A stretch of 17,105 nt of DNA from Planctomycetota bacterium (lineage in GTDB: Bacteria > Planctomycetota > Planctomycetia > Pirellulales > Pirellulaceae), in NCBI GenBank assembly GCA_026692885.1, contig JAPLNJ010000989.1:1-17105 (forward strand). The letters run 5' to 3'. Under the pieces are notes generated by a model, which was not told the DNA's origin, did no database searches, and worked only from the letters and a program-made list of their open reading frames with translations. Below are positions 6,549 through 15,476 of this stretch, in pieces (within the stretch, counting starts at the first letter, position 1; each line of letters starts with the position of its first letter). Position numbers and translations under genes: made by a program.

Positions 6549-7248
6549 ATTCACCCTTTGTGCCACTGGATCGGGTCTTGAAGTTTTCCAGGAATCGGGT
6601 CAACCCGGAAGTCACCGACTCTTGCAACATCCGTACGCGAATGGTCAGACTCGCCAACATGTAACCGAAGGGGATCGCCGTCATCAGACCCAAGGCGGTG
6701 CAGATCAAGGCGACACTGATCTCGTGGGCGATCTGTTGCGGCTGGACCTTTTCGCCGCTGCCGATGCGGCCGAAGGCCGCCATCATGCCCAGCACCGTGC
6801 CGAACAATCCGAGCAGCGGGCCGCTCTTGATGACCGTGGCCACCCAGCTCAATCGATATTCCAGGTCCGACAGCACGTCACGATTGATTAGTTCGGCCAC
6901 CAGACTTCGCAACTGATCGAACGGCATGCTCCGGTTGGCCAGGGCGACGCGGGCGACCTGCGGCAGAGCTCGGCCGTCGGTCTCGCAGAGCTGCGCGGCT
7001 CCGTCGTAGTCCCCGGTCTCCAGACGGCCCTGCAGGTCACCGAGAAACTCCAGCTGGGCTTGCTCGGTACGAAACCGCAGCGTCATGACCCGCCGCCACA
7101 GCAGAATCACGCAGAACAACCCCCACAGGAAATTCGCGGTCAGGAGCAAATAGCAGCCATCACCCAGCCTGCTCACCAATTGATTCACGTCCATAGCAAG
7201 CAAATAGCAGCCATCACCCAGCAAGCTCACGAATTCATTCACGTCCAT
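6514..7248 (-). CDS. MotA/TolQ/ExbB proton channel family protein
   Basis: The 244-residue product has a first membrane helix (about 33-52, LTANFLWGLFCVILLW), a cytoplasmic loop (about 55-130), and the family signature GPLLGLFGTVLGMMAAF (143-159). A third helix (ISVALICTALGLMTAIPFG, 177-195) follows. It forms the proton channel with the two ExbD proteins encoded just downstream. The N-terminus is duplicated: residues 1-18 and 19-36 are near copies (MDVNEFVSLLGDGCYLL and MDVNQLVSRLGDGCYLL). A ggagg 12 bases before 7248 supports the outer start, while M19 at 7194 has no clear ribosome site. The gene overlaps exbD1 by about 35 bases. The family commonly energises outer-membrane uptake; the substrate here is unknown. 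Confidence 0.9.
   Translation of the reverse strand: MDVNEFVSLLGDGCYLLAMDVNQLVSRLGDGCYLLLTANFLWGLFCVILLWRRVMTLRFRTEQAQLEFLGDLQGRLETGDYDGAAQLCETDGRALPQVARVALANRSMPFDQLRSLVAELINRDVLSDLEYRLSWVATVIKSGPLLGLFGTVLGMMAAFGRIGSGEKVQPQQIAHEISVALICTALGLMTAIPFGYMLASLTIRVRMLQESVTSGLTRFLENFKTRSSGTKGEYGAKPVAYGRK
7141..7248. repeat. 54-bp tandem duplication at the start of exbB
   Basis: The 54-base blocks 7141-7194 and 7195-7248 match at 46 positions, including a 24-base run starting agcaaatagcagccatcacc. The length is a multiple of three, so exbB stays in frame and simply gains 18 residues. The differences between copies show that the duplication is not very recent or has been under drift. Confidence 0.9.
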
Positions 7249-7264
7249 AGCAATCGCCTGCCTC

Positions 7265-7301
7265 CGCGGTATCCCGTGCCCAACCAGTCAACGATACCGC
7301 G
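7265..7301 (-). promoter_or_regulatory. Hairpin in the exbB leader
   Basis: cgcggtatc at 7265-7273 is the exact reverse complement of gataccgcg at 7293-7301, with a 19-base loop. On the minus strand it lies immediately upstream of the ggagg ribosome site of exbB (7261-7265), so it could influence translation. No known riboswitch class is recognised. A gtttaaccgcga motif copy follows at 7320-7331. Confidence 0.4.
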
Positions 7302-7665
7302 CGCGGCTGAGTTGGCCTCGTTTAACCGCGACCGGTCAATCCTGGCCGCGCGCAGAAGAAGAATAGCAGTGAGTGTATGCGTTGGGTGGGATGTCGGCAA
7401 GCTGTCGCCCGACAGTCGCTAGGTTTCCCGTGTGCGAAAGATGGCCTCCACGTGGCGGCCGCAGGCGATTGAGAAAAGCACGTAGGGCCAAGGTTGCGTC
7501 ACATCATGGTGGGCCTTCGCAAGCCGCCCCCGCAGCAATTTGCTGTGCGACGACGCAACCACGTTTGGCACAGCGACCGCGGCCCACTAGCACCAAACGA
7601 TATTTTGGCCCCTGCGCGCGAAAGAATGAAACTTAACGGTTCAGCAGAGACGGGGCGTGAGACAA

Positions 7666-7761
7666 GGGGTCAGACGTACAGATTTCAGTTTTCGCGGACA
7701 GAAGGCTTTCCCTAGGCTTGGGCACACGACGGCGAAAACTGAAATCTGTACGTCTGACCCC
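7666..7761. repeat. Perfect 30-bp inverted repeat
   Basis: The arms 7666-7695 and 7732-7761 are exact reverse complements over 30 bases, beginning ggggtcagacgtacagattt on the left. A 36-base loop separates them. This sits in the 832-base gene-free stretch 7249-8080. The ggggtcagac end is reminiscent of repeats found around REP-associated tyrosine transposases, but no transposase gene is present. Outside this element and the exbB leader I see no gene in the stretch. It also holds short accaaacg/cgtttggt motifs at 7591-7598 and 7818-7825. Confidence 0.9.
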
Positions 7762-8080
7762 AGCTGGCGATCCGTCTATGCGAAACCGTAAAACCCCATT
7801 TTCTTGACACCGACAACCCCAAGAACCGTTTGGTGTTAGGAACGGTTCTGCTCACAACCTTACAAAATGCTGGCAACAGGGGGACAGGGTGGCTGGGGCA
7901 GAACGCAGCGATGCCCCAAAAATTGGGGACTGGGGCTTCGCTTAGGCTCAGCCGCCAGCCACCCCGACCGTTGACAGCAGTTCGCAACCTTACGATCAAG
8001 GCCAGACACAACCGATCCGCTACGACGAATCCTGTTGCAGCAACCCCCACAAAGGGATGATCGCCAAGCCTACTCGTAAC

Positions 8081-9553
<1,473 letters not shown>

Positions 9554-9574
9554 TCACGAACCTACGATCCCTGC

Positions 9575-9883
9575 CTACGATCCCTGGCAAGAGTGGTCGA
9601 TGTAGTCCAGGTAATGCTTGAGCAACCAGAACTTCTCGAGGAACTCCGCCCAACCGCAGGCAGGCTTAAAGCCCTGCTCCATGGCCGGCAGCACTGTGCC
9701 CGCTGGGGTCACCCCCGTTCTCAACTGTTCCCAGAGATCAGCCCAGACCTTGGCCGCATCCTGGTTGACCGAGGCGACGATGTACCGGAAGTTCTTTAAA
9801 GCACGTTCCGCCGCCGCAGGGTCATCGCGATCCGCAGGGAAGATGAACCGATTCTCCTTGGGCGGCTCCGATCGATCGGGCAT
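9575..9883 (-). CDS. Small hypothetical protein upstream of gdhA
   Basis: The 102-residue product is soluble, rich in aromatic and charged residues (FRYIVASVNQDAAKVWADLWEQL, WAEFLEKFWLLKHYLDYID), and probably mostly helical. No signal peptide, membrane segment or known motif is visible, and I do not recognise the family. The start at 9883 is supported by aaaggaag about seven bases upstream. The stop falls inside the second copy of a 13-base tandem duplication (cctacgatccctg at 9561-9573 and 9574-9586), so the last few residues may have been altered by that duplication. It precedes gdhA on the same strand by 117 bases and may share a promoter. Confidence 0.65.
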   Translation of the reverse strand: MPDRSEPPKENRFIFPADRDDPAAAERALKNFRYIVASVNQDAAKVWADLWEQLRTGVTPAGTVLPAMEQGFKPACGWAEFLEKFWLLKHYLDYIDHSCQGS

Positions 9884-10192
9884 CAGGCTTCCTTTCGAGA
9901 CGGGCCAATGCGTCCGCCGCAGTGCTGCACCGCAACGTCATCGCTGTTACCCGCCGACTGCATACCTTCGTGAGGCCTTCGTTGGGCTCGACCCTGCTTT
10001 CCGAACCCAGCTCAAACACGCCGCACTCAGCGACCCACAATTCCGTTTGCCGGACACCGCAATGACGTCTCTTCGGGCATCGCCCACTTAGCCGAATTGG
10101 CATGGACTCGACCCCGTCGGGACGCACAACAGCCCGTGCAATTTTGTCCCGTCCCATGCACAACCCGTACCAAGTGCGAGATAACTCTCACC

Positions 10193-10264
10193 CCAGCAGA
10201 ATTGCCTCATGAAATCTATTTTCCTGATAGTCTACAGTGCGACTATTAGACACATTTCTGCTGG
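10193..10264. repeat. Nested inverted repeat in AT-rich gap
   Basis: ccagcagaa (10193-10201) pairs with ttctgctgg (10256-10264), and inside it atagtc (10227-10232) pairs with gactat (10241-10246). The surrounding 10200-10430 is distinctly richer in A and T than the rest of the window. No gene is seen in 9884-10789 apart from this repeat and the element at 10492-10623. The divergent genes on either side imply that promoters lie here, but no convincing -35/-10 pair was found. Confidence 0.5.
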
Positions 10265-10491
10265 CGTAGAAGCAGACCTTTTGGCAGGAAACTCGTATTG
10301 TTGTCGTAAGTCGCTACTAATAAATACATTATGTGCATGATCAAAGAATGAACAGACGTGACCGAAACGGAGCACTCCTGAGTTCTAGTCGCAGCCTAAG
10401 ATTGTAAGTCGTTTCTATGTAATTAATTGCGTCATGCGTTTGAAATGTTCGCGACGTCTGCAAGAGCATGGGCCTGTGGATCGAGAACCAG

Positions 10492-10623
10492 CTAGTGCGT
10501 CTTCAAGGCTTGATCTTGGGGTGAGCGATGCGGTGGCGTAAGCTTCCAGCTTGCGTTTGACTCGATGAAGCGAAAGGCAAGCAGGATGCTTACCCCGCCT
10601 TTTTGGCCTTGAAGACGCACTAG
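10492..10623. repeat. 132-bp element with perfect 18-bp terminal inverted repeats
   Basis: ctagtgcgtcttcaaggc at 10492-10509 is the exact reverse complement of 10606-10623. Inside, gcgtaagcttccagcttgcg and aaggcaagcaggatgcttacc are partially related in inverse orientation, giving an imperfect internal fold. There is no coding frame. This is most simply a miniature non-autonomous element; no clear target duplication is seen at the borders. Confidence 0.75.
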
Positions 10624-10789
10624 TCCGGATCATTCACGACGGTTCTGATCGTAGGATGCGTCGAGCCAGCGATTTGCCTGGTATCTGCCCTACGGGTAGA
10701 TTTCCTCCTGCGTCTTGGCGCGGCGTTTGCGTTTGCTGGGGCGCCCCACTTCACGGATTGTGTCAACGACAGGACTAAGGAGCGGTGAA

Positions 10790-13423
10790 ATGGTTGCGGA
10801 TTTCAAATTGAGCACAGGACTCCCGGGACTGGACCGTCTGCTGAAGGGACTGATCCCCGGCGACAATCTGGTGTGGCAGGTGGATGACATGGCAGAGTTT
10901 GCGCCTTTTGTCCCGCCGTATTGCCAGCACGCTTTGAATCAGGGACGGAAGGTGGTGTACTTTCGCTTTGCCGACCACCCGCCGCTGGTACCGGAATCCC
11001 TGCCAGTCACACTCCGAGAGCTGCAACCCAAGGCGGGCTTCGAGCAGTTCATCACCCAGATTCATCACAATCTCAATGAGGCCGGGCGCAGCGCGTTTTT
11101 CGTTTTCGACTGCCTCTCGGCACTGGCCGAAGCTTGGTGCAGTGACCGAATGCTGGGCAACTTCTTTCGGCTCACTTGCCCGTACGTGTACGACATGGAA
11201 TCACTGGCCTATTTCCCGATTCTGCGAAACTGTCATTCCGTGCACGCCATCACCCCCATCACCGAAACGGCGCAGGTCGTCGTGGAGGTTTACCGCCATC
11301 GCGGCCAGACCTATCTCTACCCGACGAAGGTGGAACATCGTTACTCGCCCACGATGTATATGTTGCACGCCTCGGAAGAGGACGAGTTCCCGCCGGTCAT
11401 GGACAGTTCGACGACCTCCGAGATCCTCACGTCGATGCCGTGGTCCGGCTTGGATTCAGTCCGTTTGCGGCAGGGCATCTGGAATCGCACCATCTTGCAG
11501 GCGACCGAAATCTGGGACGCCGTGCAGAGTGGCAAGAGTCCGGCGAGCGACGCCGAAGCCTGTCTCCGCAATCTGCTGCGCATGATCGTGTCACGGGACG
11601 AGCCTGTGCTGAGCTTGGCCGAACGCTACTTCACGCTCGGCGATGTCCTGAACATCGGCAAGCGTGTCGTCGGAACAGGTTTGATCGGCGGCAAGGCCGT
11701 CGGCATGTTGCTGGCGCGGGAGATGCTGAAGAAGACCAATCCGTGCTGGGAAAATCTGCTGGAGGCCCACGATTCGTTCTATATCGGTTCCGACGTTTTC
11801 TATTCGTTCCTCGTGGAAAACGGCTGCTGGTGGTTGCGGCAAAAGCAACGCGACCCGAGCGCGTTCTTGGAGGGTCTGCAGGAGGTGCGCCGCCGGATCA
11901 TCATGGCCAACTTCCCCAAGTACATCGAGCAACAGTTCTCGGAGATGCTGGCCTACTTCGGGCAGTCGCCGATCATCGTCCGTTCCAGCAGCCTGCTGGA
12001 GGACAACTACGGCAATGCTTTCGCGGGGAAGTACGAGAGCGTGTTCTGCGCGAATCAAGGCCCGCACCAAAAGCGACTGGCCGACTTCATGTCTGCCGTG
12101 CGCACGATCTACGCCAGCACGATGAGCGAGAAGGCGCTCATTTACCGCGCCCAGCGGGGCCTGCTCGATCGGGACGAACAGATGTCGCTGCTCGTGCAGC
12201 GTGTTTCCGGTGCGCGGTATGGCAACTGCTTCTTCCCGCAGGTGGCGGGGGTGGGCTACTCGTTGAATCCCTACGTGTGGAGCAAGTACATCGACCCCGC
12301 GGCGGGCCTGATGCGGTTGGTGTTCGGCTTGGGCACACGGGCCGTGGACCGCGCGGATGACGACTACACCCGCGTCGTGGCGCTGAACGACCCGGAACGT
12401 CGCCCCGAGACCAACTTCAACGAAGTGCGGCAGTATTCGCAACGCAAGGTCGACGTGATCGATCTGGATGCGAACCAATTGGTGTCCTATCAGTTCGTCG
12501 ATCTGGCAGCCCAGTGTGCCTCGCTGCCGCTGCACCTGTTCGCCTCCCAGGATCAGGAAGTGGCACGGCTACCCGAGGCGCGACACATGTCCCTGGCCGC
12601 CACCTCCGTGCTGACGTTTCAGGAACTGCTGTCCGAGACGCCATTCGTCGCGGACATGCGCGACATGTTGCGCATTCTCCAACAGTCCTATGCCTGTCCC
12701 GTGGACGTGGAGTTTACCGCCAACTTCTTCCCGCAGGGCGAATACAAGATCAATCTCGTGCAGTGCCGTCCGCTGCAGATTGCCGCGGCAGGCGCGCTGG
12801 CGACCTTGCCGAGCGACATTCCTGCCGAAGATCGGGTGATCGAAGCGCGGGGCGCCGTGATTGGACCTAGCCGCGCGCTGCCCTTTCACCGGGTGGTGTA
12901 CATCACGCCCTCGCTGTACGGCCAGTTGCCGATCGCCGATCGCTATGCTTTAGCGCGATTGGTGGGCAGCGTGCTGCATCTCGACCCACGGCAACCGTCG
13001 CGGAATATCCTGCTGATCGGGCCGGGCCGTTGGGGCACCAAGTCACCATCGCTGGGAGTCCCCGTGTCGTTCAATGAAATCGACCGGATCTCGGTGCTGT
13101 GCGAAATCGTAGCCATGCGCGACGACCTGATTCCCGACGTCTCGCTGGGGACCCACTTCTTCAACGATCTGGTGGAGATGGACATCCTGTACCTGGCGGT
13201 GTTTCCTGGCCGAAGACAAGACTTCTGCAACTACGACTTCTTCGAACACGCGCCGAATCGGCTGGCCGAGTTGCTACCGCAGGCAGCCCACTGGGCGCCG
13301 GTGCTGCGGGTGATCGATCTGCCCGGGCCGGCCCCCTACGGCGTGAGCCTCCAGTTGCACGCCAACACCCTGGAGCAGGAATTCACCTGCTATCTGACGC
13401 GCGACGCTAATCCGCCAACGTGA
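10790..13423 (+). CDS. KaiC/RecA-like domain fused to PEP/pyruvate-binding (PpsA/PPDK-like) domain
   Basis: The 877-residue protein starts at 10790, where aaggag lies seven bases upstream; an in-frame start at 10715 lacks this. Residues 1-190 resemble a KaiC/RecA-type ATPase fold (LSTGLPGLDRLLKGLIPGDN, FFVFDCLSAL as a Walker-B-like strand) but the P-loop has no GK[ST]. From about 290 comes the nucleotide-binding domain of PEP synthase and pyruvate phosphate dikinase: GLIGGKAVGM (297-306), VRSSSLLED (397-405), NAFAGKYES (409-417), and VFGLGTRAVDR (511-521). The C-terminal 170 residues carry a conserved-looking LLIGPGRWGT. I see no phosphohistidine swivelling domain and no PEP barrel, so it cannot be a complete PEP synthase. 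A phosphotransfer or signalling role is possible. It stands alone, 121 bases before the next plus-strand gene. Confidence 0.85.
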   Translation: MVADFKLSTGLPGLDRLLKGLIPGDNLVWQVDDMAEFAPFVPPYCQHALNQGRKVVYFRFADHPPLVPESLPVTLRELQPKAGFEQFITQIHHNLNEAGRSAFFVFDCLSALAEAWCSDRMLGNFFRLTCPYVYDMESLAYFPILRNCHSVHAITPITETAQVVVEVYRHRGQTYLYPTKVEHRYSPTMYMLHASEEDEFPPVMDSSTTSEILTSMPWSGLDSVRLRQGIWNRTILQATEIWDAVQSGKSPASDAEACLRNLLRMIVSRDEPVLSLAERYFTLGDVLNIGKRVVGTGLIGGKAVGMLLAREMLKKTNPCWENLLEAHDSFYIGSDVFYSFLVENGCWWLRQKQRDPSAFLEGLQEVRRRIIMANFPKYIEQQFSEMLAYFGQSPIIVRSSSLLEDNYGNAFAGKYESVFCANQGPHQKRLADFMSAVRTIYASTMSEKALIYRAQRGLLDRDEQMSLLVQRVSGARYGNCFFPQVAGVGYSLNPYVWSKYIDPAAGLMRLVFGLGTRAVDRADDDYTRVVALNDPERRPETNFNEVRQYSQRKVDVIDLDANQLVSYQFVDLAAQCASLPLHLFASQDQEVARLPEARHMSLAATSVLTFQELLSETPFVADMRDMLRILQQSYACPVDVEFTANFFPQGEYKINLVQCRPLQIAAAGALATLPSDIPAEDRVIEARGAVIGPSRALPFHRVVYITPSLYGQLPIADRYALARLVGSVLHLDPRQPSRNILLIGPGRWGTKSPSLGVPVSFNEIDRISVLCEIVAMRDDLIPDVSLGTHFFNDLVEMDILYLAVFPGRRQDFCNYDFFEHAPNRLAELLPQAAHWAPVLRVIDLPGPAPYGVSLQLHANTLEQEFTCYLTRDANPPT

Positions 13424-13463
13424 ATCGCAGCAGTTTCTCCAGCCAGCCGACCGGATCGGGCTG

Positions 13464-13491
13464 GTGACAGTCAGCAACTGGTGGATATAAT
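13464..13491 (+). promoter_or_regulatory. Sigma70-like promoter of the HEPN gene pair
   Basis: gtgaca at 13464-13469 (five of six to consensus -35) and a perfect tataat at 13486-13491 are separated by 16 bases. The start codon of the first gene is at 13545, so the leader would be about 45-50 bases. This is the best promoter-like sequence in the window and suggests that the two genes are transcribed independently of the preceding large gene. Confidence 0.6.
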
Positions 13492-13544
13492 GCCAGGGGC
13501 GTCGTCGAGGGCAGGTTTCGATCGCGGCGAAAGGTAGGGCGGAA

Positions 13545-13961
13545 ATGACGCAGTCGGTGCTACCCACCAGGGCAGTGGAGAACTGGGAAGGCGTGCGCGA
13601 TGAATGGATCGTGGCCGTGGAACAACTGGTTGAGGATGCCGAAGCCTGGGCTCGCAAACAGGACTGGGCTGTACGTCGGGAAGCGAAGACCCTTCGCGAG
13701 GACCGCTTAGGCCAATACACCGTTCCGCGTCTCTTGATTCACGCGACCACTGGCCGATTATTGCTTGATCCGGTCGCACGGTACGTGCCCGGCGCGATCG
13801 GCGTGGTGGATTTGTACGTGCTTCCCTCCTACGATGCTGTGATGATCTCGCGGGCGGACGACGGCTGGCGGCTACATCCGATCGTGGCCGAGGACGTACC
13901 GCAACCCTGGTCCGAAAAGTCCTTCGTGCGGACAGCCCTCCAGTTGTTGGCGACCGCATGA
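13545..13961 (+). CDS. Hypothetical protein paired with HEPN protein
   Basis: The 138-residue product has a helical, charged N-terminal third (WEGVRDEWIVAVEQLVEDAEAWARKQDW, about 14-41) and a beta-rich remainder with LGQYTVPRLLIH (55-66), LLLDPVARYVPGAIGVVDLYVLPSYD (about 72-97), then an acidic SEKSFVRTALQLL end. No nucleotidyltransferase motif, HTH or catalytic signature is recognised, so it is not the classical MNT antitoxin. Its stop overlaps the start of the HEPN gene by four bases (ATGA), which implies coupled translation and a physical or regulatory partnership. A partner or antidote role is inference from position only. Confidence 0.75.
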   Translation: MTQSVLPTRAVENWEGVRDEWIVAVEQLVEDAEAWARKQDWAVRREAKTLREDRLGQYTVPRLLIHATTGRLLLDPVARYVPGAIGVVDLYVLPSYDAVMISRADDGWRLHPIVAEDVPQPWSEKSFVRTALQLLATA

Positions 13962-14410
13962 GCCAACGCCAAGATCGCATCGATCGGATCGTGGCCGTCG
14001 AACGCGAATACTTGGCGGCTTCCGTGGCGGCGGATCTACTGGAGGAGCGACTCGGCGCGGATCCGGCGTTTCTTGCCGCGCATGAGCTGCGGACACGAGA
14101 CGCCCGGAATCTGCGAACACATCTGGAAGGGACGTATGTGATTCGCCTTTGCGCCGAGTTCGAATCCGGACTGCGAGACGCTTGGCAGAACGCGTTTGGG
14201 CGAAACACGCAGCCGCCGTTGAGAGACCTGTTGGCCGCGGTGGCTGCCCGGCGGTTGGTGCCGCAAGACGCGGTCGATCGTGTCGACGCGGTTCGGGAGT
14301 ATCGCAACGCGTTGGTGCATGAAGGCACAGTGGACGCCACAGCCACCTCCATCGCCGACGTACGCCGACATCTATGCCGCTTCTTTAGTCGCCTGCCTTC
14401 GCACTGGTGA
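13958..14410 (+). CDS. HEPN-domain protein (putative RNase, RiboL-PSP/MAE_28990-like)
   Basis: The 150-residue, mostly helical protein carries REYRNALVHEG at 114-123ish, which includes the Rx4H motif R116-NALV-H121 typical of HEPN ribonucleases. Earlier, an E/R-rich helix (EGTYVIRLCAEFESGLRDAW, about 57-76) matches the pattern of RiboL-PSP and MAE_28990-type HEPN families. Such domains cleave RNA in toxin-antitoxin, abortive infection and other defence systems; activity here is inferred from the motif. It is translationally coupled to the gene before it and lies 276 bases before the ATPase operon, in the same direction. HEPN proteins that only bind tRNA or act as scaffolds also exist, so RNase activity is not certain. 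Confidence 0.75.
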   Translation: MSQRQDRIDRIVAVEREYLAASVAADLLEERLGADPAFLAAHELRTRDARNLRTHLEGTYVIRLCAEFESGLRDAWQNAFGRNTQPPLRDLLAAVAARRLVPQDAVDRVDAVREYRNALVHEGTVDATATSIADVRRHLCRFFSRLPSHW

Positions 14411-14686
14411 AGGTGCGAAGGTCTATCGTAGGCGGCAAGATCGCGGTCGCAATCACGAGTACCCCCCGAAGGAATATAAGCGAGGGCGAAGCAACGCCGC
14501 CAAAAGCAGAAAAATCGCACGCCGGGACCGCCGGACGCTTGCGTCAAGGGCGGCGGGGCATCAAAATTCTTATCCGTCCATCTCCACCGCCTTGATGTCC
14601 TTGCCCTGGATTTAGTCCAGCGAGTCCGTAAGCGGCTGCTGATGGAGCAGGAGTGATTCAAGTTCAAACCTTGGGAGGGAACGCCC

Positions 14687-15445
14687 GTGACGCTGGAAGA
14701 CGCACTGCAGGAACAGAAGGATCGCGTGGACGCGCTCATCAAATCGGCCAAAAAGTTCGCGTCTGCGTTAACGGCCTGGAAGAAGGCCTGCCAGACGGGG
14801 CATATGGCCAACCTGCAAAAGCACGCCGCGCTGGCCAAGGAACTTGTTGCCACGCTCGTGGAACCCACCGGCGAGGCGTCGGATTCCTGGGACTTCGACG
14901 TCCGGTCCTACCTCGACAGCGCGCAGTGGCGGAAGGAGATACGGGCCGCGGCCCTGAATCGCCACGAGTTGCGTGTGAACGAAGATGGCGACCTACTGAT
15001 CTCGTCTCCGGTTGTCGTGCGCGCTCAGCCCTCGCGCAACTCGGTTCAGATTGGCAAGGTCAACTGGCCAAACATTCACCCCCAACTCGTCGCCGCCGAA
15101 CTCAAACGCCTCCGCGACCGGACCGCTGCGGCCAACTCCCAAGATTTTCTGGAAAGCCTCTACCTCGCCTGCAAACGCCTCACTCGACCGGAAGTGCTGT
15201 TCGTCAAGTTCCGGGACGTGTACGACATGTTCTGTGTCACGCCGGGGTACAAGAAAGAGAATCCGCGGGCCGCGTTCGCACAACAGATCTACGCTTTGCA
15301 TCGTTCGGGAATCCGGACCACGAAGGCCGGCAACCGCTTCGATTTCGACGCGCCGTCGGGACACCCGAAGGAAAGCGATATCCTCTCCGTGATCTCCGAG
15401 GACGGACAAACCATCCGCTACTACGGTATTACATTCCGCGGATAG
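14687..15445 (+). CDS. Hypothetical protein, first gene of the BrxD-like ATPase operon
   Basis: The 252-residue product starts at GTG 14687, with gggaggga eight bases or so upstream. Residues 1-58 are a charged amphipathic helix region, possibly coiled coil (ALQEQKDRVDALIKSAKKFA, LQKHAALAKELVATL). A beta-rich part follows (about 92-125, HELRVNEDGDLLISSPVVV), then helices (132-205). The end is a compact module, HRSGIRTTKAGNRFDFDAP ... ILSVISEDGQTIRYYGITF, which could be winged-helix-like. There is no catalytic motif. I do not recognise a named family. It is followed after 31 bases by the first ATPase-like gene, so it is probably a dedicated component, perhaps DNA- or partner-binding. That role is inference. 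Confidence 0.75.
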   Translation: MTLEDALQEQKDRVDALIKSAKKFASALTAWKKACQTGHMANLQKHAALAKELVATLVEPTGEASDSWDFDVRSYLDSAQWRKEIRAAALNRHELRVNEDGDLLISSPVVVRAQPSRNSVQIGKVNWPNIHPQLVAAELKRLRDRTAAANSQDFLESLYLACKRLTRPEVLFVKFRDVYDMFCVTPGYKKENPRAAFAQQIYALHRSGIRTTKAGNRFDFDAPSGHPKESDILSVISEDGQTIRYYGITFRG

Positions 15446-15476
15446 TCCGCCCCGCCGCGCAACGCCTGGAGACAAC

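Noticed and set aside
10690..10760. Minus-strand peptide with GRPSKRKRRAK, possibly the end of a transposase
   Set aside because: Too short, no further family sequence, and it overlaps the leader of the PEP-binding fusion gene.
11176..12535. Large alternative frames inside the PEP-binding fusion gene
   Set aside because: Shadow frames; only the 10790-13423 frame shows recognisable domain motifs.
14570..14656. Possible gene tail in the gap before the ATPase operon (frame ending VRKRLLMEQE and stop at 14656)
   Set aside because: Composition is plausible for a protein end, but no matching upstream part or start is visible, so it stays an unsupported remnant; otherwise nothing is seen in 14411-14686.
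13471..14868. 465-residue minus-strand open frame over the HEPN pair
   Set aside because: Arginine- and serine-rich antisense translation without motifs; the plus strand holds two coupled genes with ribosome sites and the HEPN motif.
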